From positions 1 to 49,391 of the forward strand of contig CAYZXK010000130.1 in the NCBI GenBank assembly GCA_964482395.1: a stretch of DNA of 49,391 nt. Reading direction: 5' to 3'. Numbering within the stretch: the first letter of the stretch is position 1; each line of letters starts with the position of its first letter. This DNA is from CAYZXK01 sp964482395. GTDB taxonomy: Bacteria; Planctomycetota; Phycisphaerae; UBA1845; Fen-1342. Of this stretch, positions 25,836 through 33,834 are shown piece by piece. The position numbers and the translations under genes were made by a program. Under the pieces are notes generated by a model. The model worked only from the letters and a program-made list of their open reading frames with translations, was not told the origin of the DNA and ran no database searches.

Positions 25836-28060
25836 GCTTCTTTCCGCTCCTCGCGCATTTCGGACCGGTCCGGACCGGACCGGGCTGGCCGATCATGCCC
25901 GTTGCCGGGAAACGAACCGTCGGCTTCCGCGATGGCCAGCGGCCGCCCGTCCATGTATTGTGGCGGGCGCAGACCGAACAGCTCCAGCACAGTGGGCGCC
26001 AGGTCGGCGATGTGAGGTTTCTCTTCGGCTATCAAACGATTGCAAAACAATACGCCGGGTACAAGCTGCGGGTCGATGCAATGGTCGCCGCTCCAGGCTT
26101 TGGTGTTGTCATGGAACACGCGATCGGTGGGCTGTCCGATGGCGGCTTCCCAGGAAACGCGGTAGCCCTGGTTGTAGCCGATGATGAGGTCGGGGGCGTC
26201 GATCTTGTACGGGCCCTGATAGATCTGATGGGCGTCGAAGACCCGCCGGATCGCGACCTGGCCTTTCTCATCATCCATCAGGCCGGTCAGCCGGCGGCGC
26301 AGCTCGTCACGCAAGGCCGGTGCCTCCGACGGGTCTACGATCCCCTGCGATTCCCGGCCGCGGATGTTCAGCCAGATTCCGGTCAGGCCCAGGCAGTAGG
26401 CTTTGGTCGCGGACCAGTCCACACCGGCCAGGTATTTGGTCCCACGGCCGCCGGCTTTGAGTTTCAGATAGCCGTTTCGCTCCAGCCAGCAGTTCAGGTC
26501 TACGCCGCGCCGGAATGAGGCGCAGCCGTGATCCGAAAGCACCATCAGCAACGTGCGGTCATCGGCACACTCCGCCAGGGTCTGCCCGACCAGTTCATCC
26601 ATTCGGACGTACATCTCCTCGATGGCGTCGCGATGCTCGCGGACACCCTGTCCGTTGCGTGCCGGATGCTGCGGATCGATGTACCGCCAGAACATGTGGT
26701 GGATGCGATCCGGCCCGTCGACTACGCAGACGCACAGACCGCGCCGCAGCTTCTCCAGCGCATCGAAGAACATGTCCATCCGCTCACCGTCCGCCTCCAG
26801 GCACTGGTGCAGAAAGGTTTCGTCGTCGAGGATGCGGGCGTTCAAGCCCCAGGTGTCTTCGGCCAGGCCGAGCGTGGCGTAGGGCCCCAGAAGCTTCGAG
26901 AAGTAAACCGAGTAGATCTTGGGATGCGAGATGGGCATCGCCGGTCGGGCCGGGTCGATCTGGAGCGGCGTGACGTACAACCTGAACTCCGGCTGCGTCT
27001 CCAGCAGCAGAAACTCGCATATCCCTCGAACCTTGACCCCCGGTGCGGCCCGGAAGCTGACGTTGATCCACGGCGTGTACTGGCCGCGGGCCAGCTTGTA
27101 GGTCCGGCCGCAGACCTTGAGCACGGCGGCATCCGGCCCGGTTATCCGGACCTCGAACGGGCAGCGCATCGGGCCCCCGCCACTGACGAAAGTGTTCTCC
27201 GGGCCGATCAGATGCGAGCGGATCAGCTCCCCTTGCCGCTGTACGCGAATCTGCTCGCCGCCAATGTATTCCTCCTCGACCCGGCTGGAAGTCGAGTAGA
27301 ACGAGAAAGTCCCCTGACTGCCGCGGAGGTCCGGCACGCACATCGCCGATAGGATCGCCCCGTGGAACGGCTCGGGCGGAAAAGTCACCGGCATCCGTAT
27401 GATGTTGCTGAAGATGCCGTGTTCGCCAAGGATGTTCCAGAACGGCCTGCCCTTGCGGAGCAGACGCAGGTCGGGCTTGCCCAGCGGGATGCGGTACTTG
27501 CCGATCCGCAGCGACCGGCGCGGTCCGCTAATCCGCGCGGAAGACAGCGCCGGCATATAGTTGTGCCGGTCGCGGGTCAGGAAGTCGAACACGTTGTGCT
27601 TGCCGGGGTTGCAACCGGTCAGAAACGTCGCCCAGGCCACCGGCGTCAGCGCAGGGGCGGTCGTCGCCAGCCGCCGATAGCAGCCGAGCTGAGCCAGTCG
27701 ACTGAAATTCGGCAGCTTTCCCGCCGCCATGTATTGCTCGGTCAGCGTCGCATCCAGACCGTCCAGCCCGAGAATCACCACCCGTTTGAACCGAGCTCGG
27801 GCGTGAGCACGCCGATATCGGATCGCCCGGATCGCGCGCCGGAACGGCCACAGCAGCACCGCGCCCAGGGCCGAGAATAATGCAAAGAACAGCGTGACTA
27901 CCGTGGTTCCGACTGCAAAGCCGGCTCCAGGCCCGATATACCCCCAGGCAGGCTGGGCCAGCAGAAGCAGGCATACGCCGGTCGGGAACACCCAGCACCA
28001 GGCGCAAGCAGTGACGCGTGTACCAGCCGGGCTCCCCGTGATCACCTGGTCGCCTCCCAT
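25832..28060 (-). CDS. Alkaline-phosphatase-superfamily phosphodiesterase/NPP-like protein, membrane-associated
   Basis: The 742-residue paralog of the next gene has a signal-like hydrophobic segment ending near QPAWG, a YIGPGAG motif, a second hydrophobic segment (about 50-72) and a basic stretch before the catalytic domain. It has metal Asp100 in ILGLDGLD, nucleophile Thr139 in ALTPVAW, VLSDHGCASFR and WSGDHC. The membrane segments differ from the Tat type of its neighbour. The start at 28060 lies just downstream of the candidate promoter; the open frame extends 28 codons further but would cross that promoter. The ribosome site is weak, so the exact start is uncertain. Confidence 0.85.
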   Translation of the reverse strand: MGGDQVITGSPAGTRVTACAWCWVFPTGVCLLLLAQPAWGYIGPGAGFAVGTTVVTLFFALFSALGAVLLWPFRRAIRAIRYRRAHARARFKRVVILGLDGLDATLTEQYMAAGKLPNFSRLAQLGCYRRLATTAPALTPVAWATFLTGCNPGKHNVFDFLTRDRHNYMPALSSARISGPRRSLRIGKYRIPLGKPDLRLLRKGRPFWNILGEHGIFSNIIRMPVTFPPEPFHGAILSAMCVPDLRGSQGTFSFYSTSSRVEEEYIGGEQIRVQRQGELIRSHLIGPENTFVSGGGPMRCPFEVRITGPDAAVLKVCGRTYKLARGQYTPWINVSFRAAPGVKVRGICEFLLLETQPEFRLYVTPLQIDPARPAMPISHPKIYSVYFSKLLGPYATLGLAEDTWGLNARILDDETFLHQCLEADGERMDMFFDALEKLRRGLCVCVVDGPDRIHHMFWRYIDPQHPARNGQGVREHRDAIEEMYVRMDELVGQTLAECADDRTLLMVLSDHGCASFRRGVDLNCWLERNGYLKLKAGGRGTKYLAGVDWSATKAYCLGLTGIWLNIRGRESQGIVDPSEAPALRDELRRRLTGLMDDEKGQVAIRRVFDAHQIYQGPYKIDAPDLIIGYNQGYRVSWEAAIGQPTDRVFHDNTKAWSGDHCIDPQLVPGVLFCNRLIAEEKPHIADLAPTVLELFGLRPPQYMDGRPLAIAEADGSFPGNGHDRPARSGPDRSEMREERKEA

Positions 28061-28072
28061 TGCCGAAATTCT

Positions 28073-28103
28073 ATTATCGAAAGTGGGCGTTTTCCACTTG
28101 AAG
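28073..28103 (-). promoter_or_regulatory. Candidate promoter for the minus-strand phosphodiesterase operon
   Basis: On the minus strand, GATAAT (28078-28073) fits a -10 element, with TTCAAG (28103-28098) 19 bases upstream as a poor -35. Position just before the 28060 start supports it. It overlaps the plus-strand promoter and the inverted repeat described separately. Confidence 0.35.
28082..28100. promoter_or_regulatory. Possible operator: inverted repeat between divergent promoters
   Basis: AAGTGG and CCACTT form a perfect 6-base inverted repeat with a 7-base centre. It overlaps the plus-strand -35 element and lies next to the minus-strand -10. A dimeric regulator bound here could control both arms of the cluster; the RHH-like protein is one candidate. 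This is inference from position. Confidence 0.3.
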
Positions 28104-28120
28104 CACCAGCCGGTATACTT
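28092..28120 (+). promoter_or_regulatory. Candidate promoter for sulfatase-fold paralogs 1-2
   Basis: TTTCCA (28092-28097) and TATACT (28115-28120) are separated by 17 bases, four and five matches of six to the sigma70 consensus. The first paralog starts about 100 bases downstream. Confidence 0.45.
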
Positions 28121-28218
28121 CGACCGGGCGCGCTCTATCGGCACGCCGGCATTCAGCGCCCGCGACGGCGCCGCGCAGCGGCGGATCTGACGGGGGTCAC
28201 GACGCCGGAGTCTAACTC

Positions 28219-30261
28219 ATGAGCAGGCGTGGCCGCAGAACTCGCCCGACCCAACCATCTCAGCGGCCGGCCGAGCGTCGCCGACCGCGGTGGCCGATCC
28301 TGGCGGCACTGGCCACGGTCGGCCTGGGAATCGGCGTGTGGCTGGCCGCGACGACCGGCTGGCCACGACTGCTGCCAGCGGCTGGCAAGCTCAATGTGCT
28401 GCTGATCACACTGGACACAACCCGGGCCGACTACCTGGGCTGCTACGGGCGGACCGCGGCTCGGACGCCGAACCTCGATCGCCTGGCCGCGTCCGGGGCC
28501 CGCTTCGAACGCTGCACGACCTGCACGCCATTCACGCTTCCCTCGCACGCCAGCATTCTCACCGCCCTATACCCGTACGTGCACGGAGCCCGCTACAACG
28601 CCAGTGACCGGCTGGCCGAGGGCAATTTGACGCTCGCCGAAGCACTCAAGAAGGCGGGTTATCGTACCCAGGCTACGGTGGCCAGCGTCGTGCTGAACCG
28701 CAAGTGGGGCACGGCCCAGGGGTTCGACGTCTACCATGACCTGACCCAGACCGCTCTGGCGTCGGCGGATGAGCTGCACGCGGAGCGTCGGGGCGACGTG
28801 GTTTGCGACGACGCGCTGGAAATGCTCTCTTCGCTGGCCGACGGCCCGTTTTTCCTGTGGGTCCACTTCTACGACCCGCACTACCCGTATGTCTCCGCCC
28901 GCGTGGCTGACCACGACTCACCGGCCGCATATGAAGACGAAATCGCCTTCATGGATGTCCAGATTGGACGCCTGCTTGACGGACTCAAGCGCCTGGGGCT
29001 GGATCGCAACACGCTGGTGGTCGTAGTTGGCGACCACGGAGAAGGGCTAAGCGAGCATGGCGAACTGCTGCACGGCACCTTCCTGTACGAGTCGACCCTG
29101 CACGTGCCGCTGATAATGGCCTGTCCGGGCCGGATCAAGGGTGGCCAGATTCTCGGCGCTCACGTGCGTACGATTGACGTGGCACCGACCATTCTGGAGT
29201 TGCTGGGTTGTCCGGCCTGGGAGCAGGCCCAAGGCGTCAGCCTGGTTCCGCTTCTGAAAGGACAGACGCTGGACCTTGGGTTGGAGGCTTACGCCGAGTC
29301 GCTGGACGGGCAGGTGTTATTCGGCCTGTCGATGCTTCCGAGTCTGACGCAGGCCGGCTGGAAGTATGTCCTGGCACCCAAGGCGGAGCTTTACGAGCTG
29401 GCCAGTGACCCCGGGGAGATGCGGAACCGGTTATCGGACGCCCCGTCCGTCGCGGAGCACATCCGGGAACGGTTGCGGGAAATCATCGCCGACTCGCCGC
29501 CCCCACCGCCCAAGGATACAGCCCTCGCCGCTCTGACCGCAGCCGACACGGCCGCGTTGGAATCCCTCGGCTACGTCGGTCACACAGTTACCGCCACCCT
29601 GGACGAATCGACTGAGCTGGACCGCTTCGAGCCGCGCGGAGGAGATCCCAAGGATTACGTTCGGCTCTTCGAGCTGAAAGCCCGGGCTGGCGGTGCCTTG
29701 CGCGACCAGGACTTCCCGCGGGCTGAGCAGATGCTCCGCGAGCTGGTGGCCACCATGCCGAACGTAAGCAGTTTGCGGGTCGACCTGGCCCGGGCGCTGC
29801 GCGGCCAGGGCCGGCTCGGTGAGGCGGACGAGGTTTATCGGCAAGCGGCGGCCATGGCACCAGACAATCGTCTAGTTCGGCACGCCTATGGCCGGTTCTT
29901 GCTGTACGAAGCGAATCAGCCCGCCCAGGCCGTCACGCAACTCAGGGCCGCGCTGGACCGGTCGCCCGACGACGTGACCATCCTCCATGACTTGGGGGTC
30001 GCATTGCTCACGATCGGCCAGGTCGGATCGGCTGAACAATACCTTCAGCGGGCCTATACTCTTCAGCCGGCCAGCCCGCAACTGACGCAGGCCATGGGCA
30101 CATTGCGGCTGAAGCAGAATCGGATCCCGGAGGCGGCGGAGTTTTTCCGCCAGACGCTCAAGCTGGACCCCAACTCGGTGGAGGCTCGCCGGGCTCTTGA
30201 CTGGGTGCGGCAGCGGGCTAAGCCGCCGGTGCACGGAGGAAGCGTTCCTGAATCGCACTGA
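28219..30261 (+). CDS. Membrane-anchored sulfatase-fold/TPR protein, paralog 1
   Basis: The 680-residue protein has a basic cytoplasmic tail, one membrane anchor (about 25-46), a sulfatase/alkaline-phosphatase-superfamily domain (about 58-400) and C-terminal TPR repeats (about 475-670). Metal Asp66 lies in LLITLDTTRAD and a second site in VVGDHGEG. The active-site loop reads PFTLPSHASILT: Thr106 replaces the formylglycine Cys and His110 the usual Arg of C-x-P-S-R. It therefore cannot be activated by a formylglycine-generating enzyme and more likely uses Thr, as in phosphodiesterases and phosphoglycerol or phosphoethanolamine transferases. A linker with LESLGYVG and ELDRFEPRGG joins the two halves. 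The substrate is unknown. Confidence 0.88.
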   Translation: MSRRGRRTRPTQPSQRPAERRRPRWPILAALATVGLGIGVWLAATTGWPRLLPAAGKLNVLLITLDTTRADYLGCYGRTAARTPNLDRLAASGARFERCTTCTPFTLPSHASILTALYPYVHGARYNASDRLAEGNLTLAEALKKAGYRTQATVASVVLNRKWGTAQGFDVYHDLTQTALASADELHAERRGDVVCDDALEMLSSLADGPFFLWVHFYDPHYPYVSARVADHDSPAAYEDEIAFMDVQIGRLLDGLKRLGLDRNTLVVVVGDHGEGLSEHGELLHGTFLYESTLHVPLIMACPGRIKGGQILGAHVRTIDVAPTILELLGCPAWEQAQGVSLVPLLKGQTLDLGLEAYAESLDGQVLFGLSMLPSLTQAGWKYVLAPKAELYELASDPGEMRNRLSDAPSVAEHIRERLREIIADSPPPPPKDTALAALTAADTAALESLGYVGHTVTATLDESTELDRFEPRGGDPKDYVRLFELKARAGGALRDQDFPRAEQMLRELVATMPNVSSLRVDLARALRGQGRLGEADEVYRQAAAMAPDNRLVRHAYGRFLLYEANQPAQAVTQLRAALDRSPDDVTILHDLGVALLTIGQVGSAEQYLQRAYTLQPASPQLTQAMGTLRLKQNRIPEAAEFFRQTLKLDPNSVEARRALDWVRQRAKPPVHGGSVPESH

Positions 30262-30267
30262 GGCGCT

Positions 30268-32283
30268 GTGGGTAGGACCGAACGAAATCGCAAACGCAGT
30301 CGGCCAGCCCGGCCCCCGACCGTCAAGCCGGCCCGGCCGCCACGCCGCTGGTTATGGTGGACGGTCGCCGCGGCGCTGCTTTGCGGCGCCGGCTTGTGGA
30401 CGCTGGCCTGGTATGGCAGCCGGCTGACGGCGTTCGGCGGCTCGAAGCTCAACGTTTTGCTCATCACCCTCGACACCACCCGGGCCGATTACCTGGGCTG
30501 CTATGGCCGCAGGTCGGCCCAGACCCCCAACCTGGATCGGCTGGCGCGGCAGGGGGTGTTGTTCAAGCACTGCACCGCCAGCTCCCCGCAAACTCTACCT
30601 TCCCATTGCAGCATCCTGACCGGGCTGTACCCGTTCGCGCATGGGGTACGTCGGAACGGGACGGATGAGCTGCCGGCGGCGGCGGTGACGCTGGCCGAGG
30701 CGTTCAAGTCGGCCGGTTATCGCACGTACGCGGCGATAGCGGCGTATGTGCTAAATCGCCAATTCGGCACCGCCCAGGGATTCGACGTTTACCGCGACGT
30801 GGACGCACCGCGCCTGGGTGGGGACCCGCTGGCGGTCGAGCGCAAGGGCAACGAAGTCTGCGACGACGCCATCCAGTTGCTCCGGTCGGCCGGCCGGCAC
30901 CCGTTCTTCATGTGGGTGCACTTCTACGACCCGCACTACCCCTACGAGTCGCGGCGGGTGGGCGACCCGGCCTCTCCTGCGGCGTATGAGGATGAGATCG
31001 CCTTCATGGACCTCCAGATCGGTCGGCTGCTGGACGAACTGGCCCGCCTGAAACTCGACCACCGCACCGCCGTAGTGGTGGTCGGTGACCACGGGGAGGG
31101 GCTCAACGACCACGGGGAGTATCAGCACGGGTTCTTCCTTTACCAGACCACGCTGCATGTGCCGCTGATCGTGCGCTGCCCCGGGCGCGTCGCGACCGGC
31201 CACGAGGTCGAGGGGGTGGTCCGGATCATCGACGTCGCCCCCACGATCGTCGAGCTGGCTGGTCTGCCGCCGCTCGAAGATGTGCAAGGGGTCAGCCTAG
31301 TCCCGATGTTGACCGGCCAGACCACAGACCTGCACCTGGCAGCCTATGGGGAGGCGCCCGAGGCCCATACACTGTTGCGCCTCTCACGCCAGCGGAGCCT
31401 GACGGTCGGAAATTGGAAGTACGTGCTTTCCAGCCGGCCGCAACTTTACGACCTGGAATCGGACCCGCAGGAAACCCACGACCTGACCGGCGAGCATCCC
31501 GACCGGGGCGCGGAGCTGCGCGATCAGCTCCGGGCGCTGATCGCCCAGGCTCCCCCGCCGCTGCAGGAGAATCCCGCCCAGACCCGGCTGACCGACAGCG
31601 AGATCGCCCGGCTGGAGTCGCTGGGCTATATGGGAGTGGTGGCCGACGAACTCGATTCCGGGGCGACCGAGCTGGACGCTTTCGAGCCGCAGGGGGTTGA
31701 CCCGCGGGAGCATGTTCACACCATCGCGGTCTACGACCGGGCCCGGGAGGCGATCAGGGCCGGCCACTTCGAACAGGCCGAGCCGATGTTGCAGGCGGTG
31801 GTCGCAGCCTTGCCCGAGGCGCCATCCCCGCTGCGCGACCTGGCGTTCGTGCTGGGCCGCCTCCGTAAGTTCGACCAGGCGGCCGAGATGTACGAACGGG
31901 CCCTGGCGGTCATGCCCAAGGACTCGCGGACCCGGGCTCAGTATGCGTCGATGCTGATGGACGCACGCCGATGGGAGGCGGCCATGCTCCAGGCCCGGCA
32001 GGTTCTGGCGTTGACCCCCGATGACTTCTCGGCCCACTCGATGTTGGGCATCGCTTGCGCCAAGCTCGAACGCTGGGACGAGGCCCAGCAGCACCTGGAG
32101 GCCGCGGTGCGCGTCGAGCCGCGCAACACCAACGCCTTGCACACCCTGGGGCAAGTCTACTATCAGCGCGGGATGCTGCCCCAGGCGGCCGAATGTTTCC
32201 GTAAGGCCCTGGCGATCGATCCAAAGCTGGACCGAAGCCGGGCGGCACTTCAGGCTGTAGAGCAGCGGATGCGCGCCCCGTAG
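30268..32283 (+). CDS. Membrane-anchored sulfatase-fold/TPR protein, paralog 2
   Basis: The 671-residue protein has the same layout as paralog 1: basic tail, membrane anchor (about 29-50), catalytic domain, LESLGYMG linker and TPRs. The active-site loop reads PQTLPSHCSILTG with Thr109. It is the most divergent of the four: the two-Cys pattern before the loop (T-C-x-P) is replaced by ASSP. It starts with GTG, GAGG five bases upstream, only 6 bases after paralog 1, so both are in one operon. The TPR repeats end near LQAVEQRMRAP. Confidence 0.88.
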   Translation: MGRTERNRKRSRPARPPTVKPARPPRRWLWWTVAAALLCGAGLWTLAWYGSRLTAFGGSKLNVLLITLDTTRADYLGCYGRRSAQTPNLDRLARQGVLFKHCTASSPQTLPSHCSILTGLYPFAHGVRRNGTDELPAAAVTLAEAFKSAGYRTYAAIAAYVLNRQFGTAQGFDVYRDVDAPRLGGDPLAVERKGNEVCDDAIQLLRSAGRHPFFMWVHFYDPHYPYESRRVGDPASPAAYEDEIAFMDLQIGRLLDELARLKLDHRTAVVVVGDHGEGLNDHGEYQHGFFLYQTTLHVPLIVRCPGRVATGHEVEGVVRIIDVAPTIVELAGLPPLEDVQGVSLVPMLTGQTTDLHLAAYGEAPEAHTLLRLSRQRSLTVGNWKYVLSSRPQLYDLESDPQETHDLTGEHPDRGAELRDQLRALIAQAPPPLQENPAQTRLTDSEIARLESLGYMGVVADELDSGATELDAFEPQGVDPREHVHTIAVYDRAREAIRAGHFEQAEPMLQAVVAALPEAPSPLRDLAFVLGRLRKFDQAAEMYERALAVMPKDSRTRAQYASMLMDARRWEAAMLQARQVLALTPDDFSAHSMLGIACAKLERWDEAQQHLEAAVRVEPRNTNALHTLGQVYYQRGMLPQAAECFRKALAIDPKLDRSRAALQAVEQRMRAP

Positions 32284-32461
32284 ATCGGCGTTGACAAGCC
32301 GGCCGGTCTTGCCGCCGGCGAAGCCCAGCCGTCGATCGTAGCCCCAGGCGCCAGCCAGCGTTGCAATCTCGGTCCCACGGTTGGCGACCCCGGCACACCG
32401 TCGGAGTGTGGCAGTCCGGAGCGGCCGGGTTTCTTCCGGGGCGATGAGCCTTTGCGGCGGT

Positions 32462-33574
32462 TCAGCCGAGGCGCCCGCCAGGCGCTACCCGCTGGCTGGC
32501 GGTCCCGGCGCACTTGTCCTTTTCTTCGGCGGTCTCGATCAGGCGGGCTACAGTCGCGGGGATTTTCGAAAGGGGAACGATGTAGTCTACGCGGCCGGTC
32601 TCCGCGGCTGCCTTGGGCATGCCGTATACGTACGAGGTTTCCGCGTCCTGGGCGATGGTGTGGGCGCCGGCGTCCGCCAGGGCCACGATTCCTTCGGCCC
32701 CGTCCCGACCCATGCCGGTCATGATCACGCCGACCGCCCGGGGGCCACACGCCTTGGCCACCGACTTGAACATCGCGTCCACAGACGGACGGTGCCCGGA
32801 AACCGGGGGCCCGCTGTCCAGCGACACGTACACCTGGGCTCCGCGACGGACCAGTAACAGATGCCGGTCGCCGGGCGCTACCAGAATCGTCCCCTGCTCC
32901 AAGGGCTCGCCGTCGCGGGCCTCGCGCACGTTCATGGCGCACGCCGCGTCCAAGTGCTTGGCGAATGGCCCGGTGAACTGGGCCGGCATATGCTGGGTCA
33001 GAACAATCGGAACGAAGCCGCTGGGAAACGCGGGCAGCATCTCATGCAGCGTCTGCGGCCCGCCGCAACTGATCCCGATCGCCACCACCCAGCCGCGAGC
33101 CTGACTGGGCGGAAGCATCGGTATGGTGCGAGAGCGGGCGGTTTTTGCCGGTCGGGGCCGGTTCTTGACCCGGGCCGCCGCCAGCACCTTGTGGACAAGC
33201 TGCTGGCGAAACTCCGGCAGAGCGCTAATCCCGCCGGCCTGCGGCTTGGCAATGTAGTCAACCGCCCCCTTGTCCAAGGCCTCAAAAGTTATCTGGGCTC
33301 CGGACTGCGTGAGGGTGGAAACCATCACAAAGCTGACCGGAACCTTGCCCACCACCCGTTCCAGGACGCCCAGGCCGTTCAGCCGGGGCATCTCTACGTC
33401 CAATGTCACCACATCCGGTCGCAGGGCCCGGATTTGGGCCAGAGCCTCAATCCCGTCGGCAGCAGTCCCGACCACCTCAATCCGCGGATGCTGCGCCAGG
33501 CCGTTGCGCAGCAGCGAACGGATTATCGCGCTGTCGTCGACCACCAGAACCCGGATTTTCGGTTCCGCCGCCAT
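32462..33574 (-). CDS. cheB: CheB-type protein-glutamate methylesterase/response regulator
   Basis: The 370-residue protein has an N-terminal receiver domain (acidic pocket VVDDS, phospho-acceptor Asp59 in TLDVEMP, Lys110 in YIAKP). After a linker, a C-terminal methylesterase domain carries the triad Ser169 (GISCGGP), His195 (TQHMP) and Asp291 (GMGRDG). CheB removes methyl groups from chemoreceptors and deamidates Gln. No CheR, CheA, CheW or receptor gene is in the window, so it may act in a non-chemotaxis pathway or with a distant cluster. It lies antisense between sulfatase paralogs 2 and 3. Confidence 0.92.
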   Translation of the reverse strand: MAAEPKIRVLVVDDSAIIRSLLRNGLAQHPRIEVVGTAADGIEALAQIRALRPDVVTLDVEMPRLNGLGVLERVVGKVPVSFVMVSTLTQSGAQITFEALDKGAVDYIAKPQAGGISALPEFRQQLVHKVLAAARVKNRPRPAKTARSRTIPMLPPSQARGWVVAIGISCGGPQTLHEMLPAFPSGFVPIVLTQHMPAQFTGPFAKHLDAACAMNVREARDGEPLEQGTILVAPGDRHLLLVRRGAQVYVSLDSGPPVSGHRPSVDAMFKSVAKACGPRAVGVIMTGMGRDGAEGIVALADAGAHTIAQDAETSYVYGMPKAAAETGRVDYIVPLSKIPATVARLIETAEEKDKCAGTASQRVAPGGRLG

Positions 33575-33762
33575 CAGGCTCGTTCCCGGACCTGGAGTGG
33601 AGCTTAGCTCGAGGCAGGCCGGACTTCAGGATCGCTAGAGCGTCCGTACGACTAGTATCGACTCAGCAGGTGCCGGAGTTTCGGCGGATTCTTGGCAGAA
33701 TCGTTCCCGTCGGCCTTGCGGTTCACCGCCCGGCCGGCGGTGCTGCCGACCGCGGCGGTCGA

Positions 33763-33768
33763 TATACT
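33763..33768 (+). promoter_or_regulatory. Possible -10 element for sulfatase-fold paralogs 3-4
   Basis: TATACT is identical to the -10 candidate before paralog 1 and lies 66 bases before the paralog 3 start. No good -35 element is seen at normal spacing. It would give the second pair its own promoter beyond cheB. Confidence 0.25.
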
Positions 33769-33834
33769 AAGGCTAGGCTGCGCCGCGTGTTCCAAAAAAG
33801 GAGCCTTGGGAACCGCCACACGAGCTGTCCGAAT

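Noticed and set aside
28061..28144. 28-codon upstream extension of the membrane-associated phosphodiesterase
   Set aside because: It would cross the candidate promoter region and has no signal-peptide-like start.
32284..32461. GC palindromes between sulfatase paralog 2 and cheB as a bidirectional terminator
   Set aside because: The stems are imperfect and no T-run follows on either strand.
33403..33834. Long N-terminal extension of sulfatase paralog 3
   Set aside because: It overlaps cheB antisense and lies before a basic tail and anchor that match the true start of the other three paralogs.
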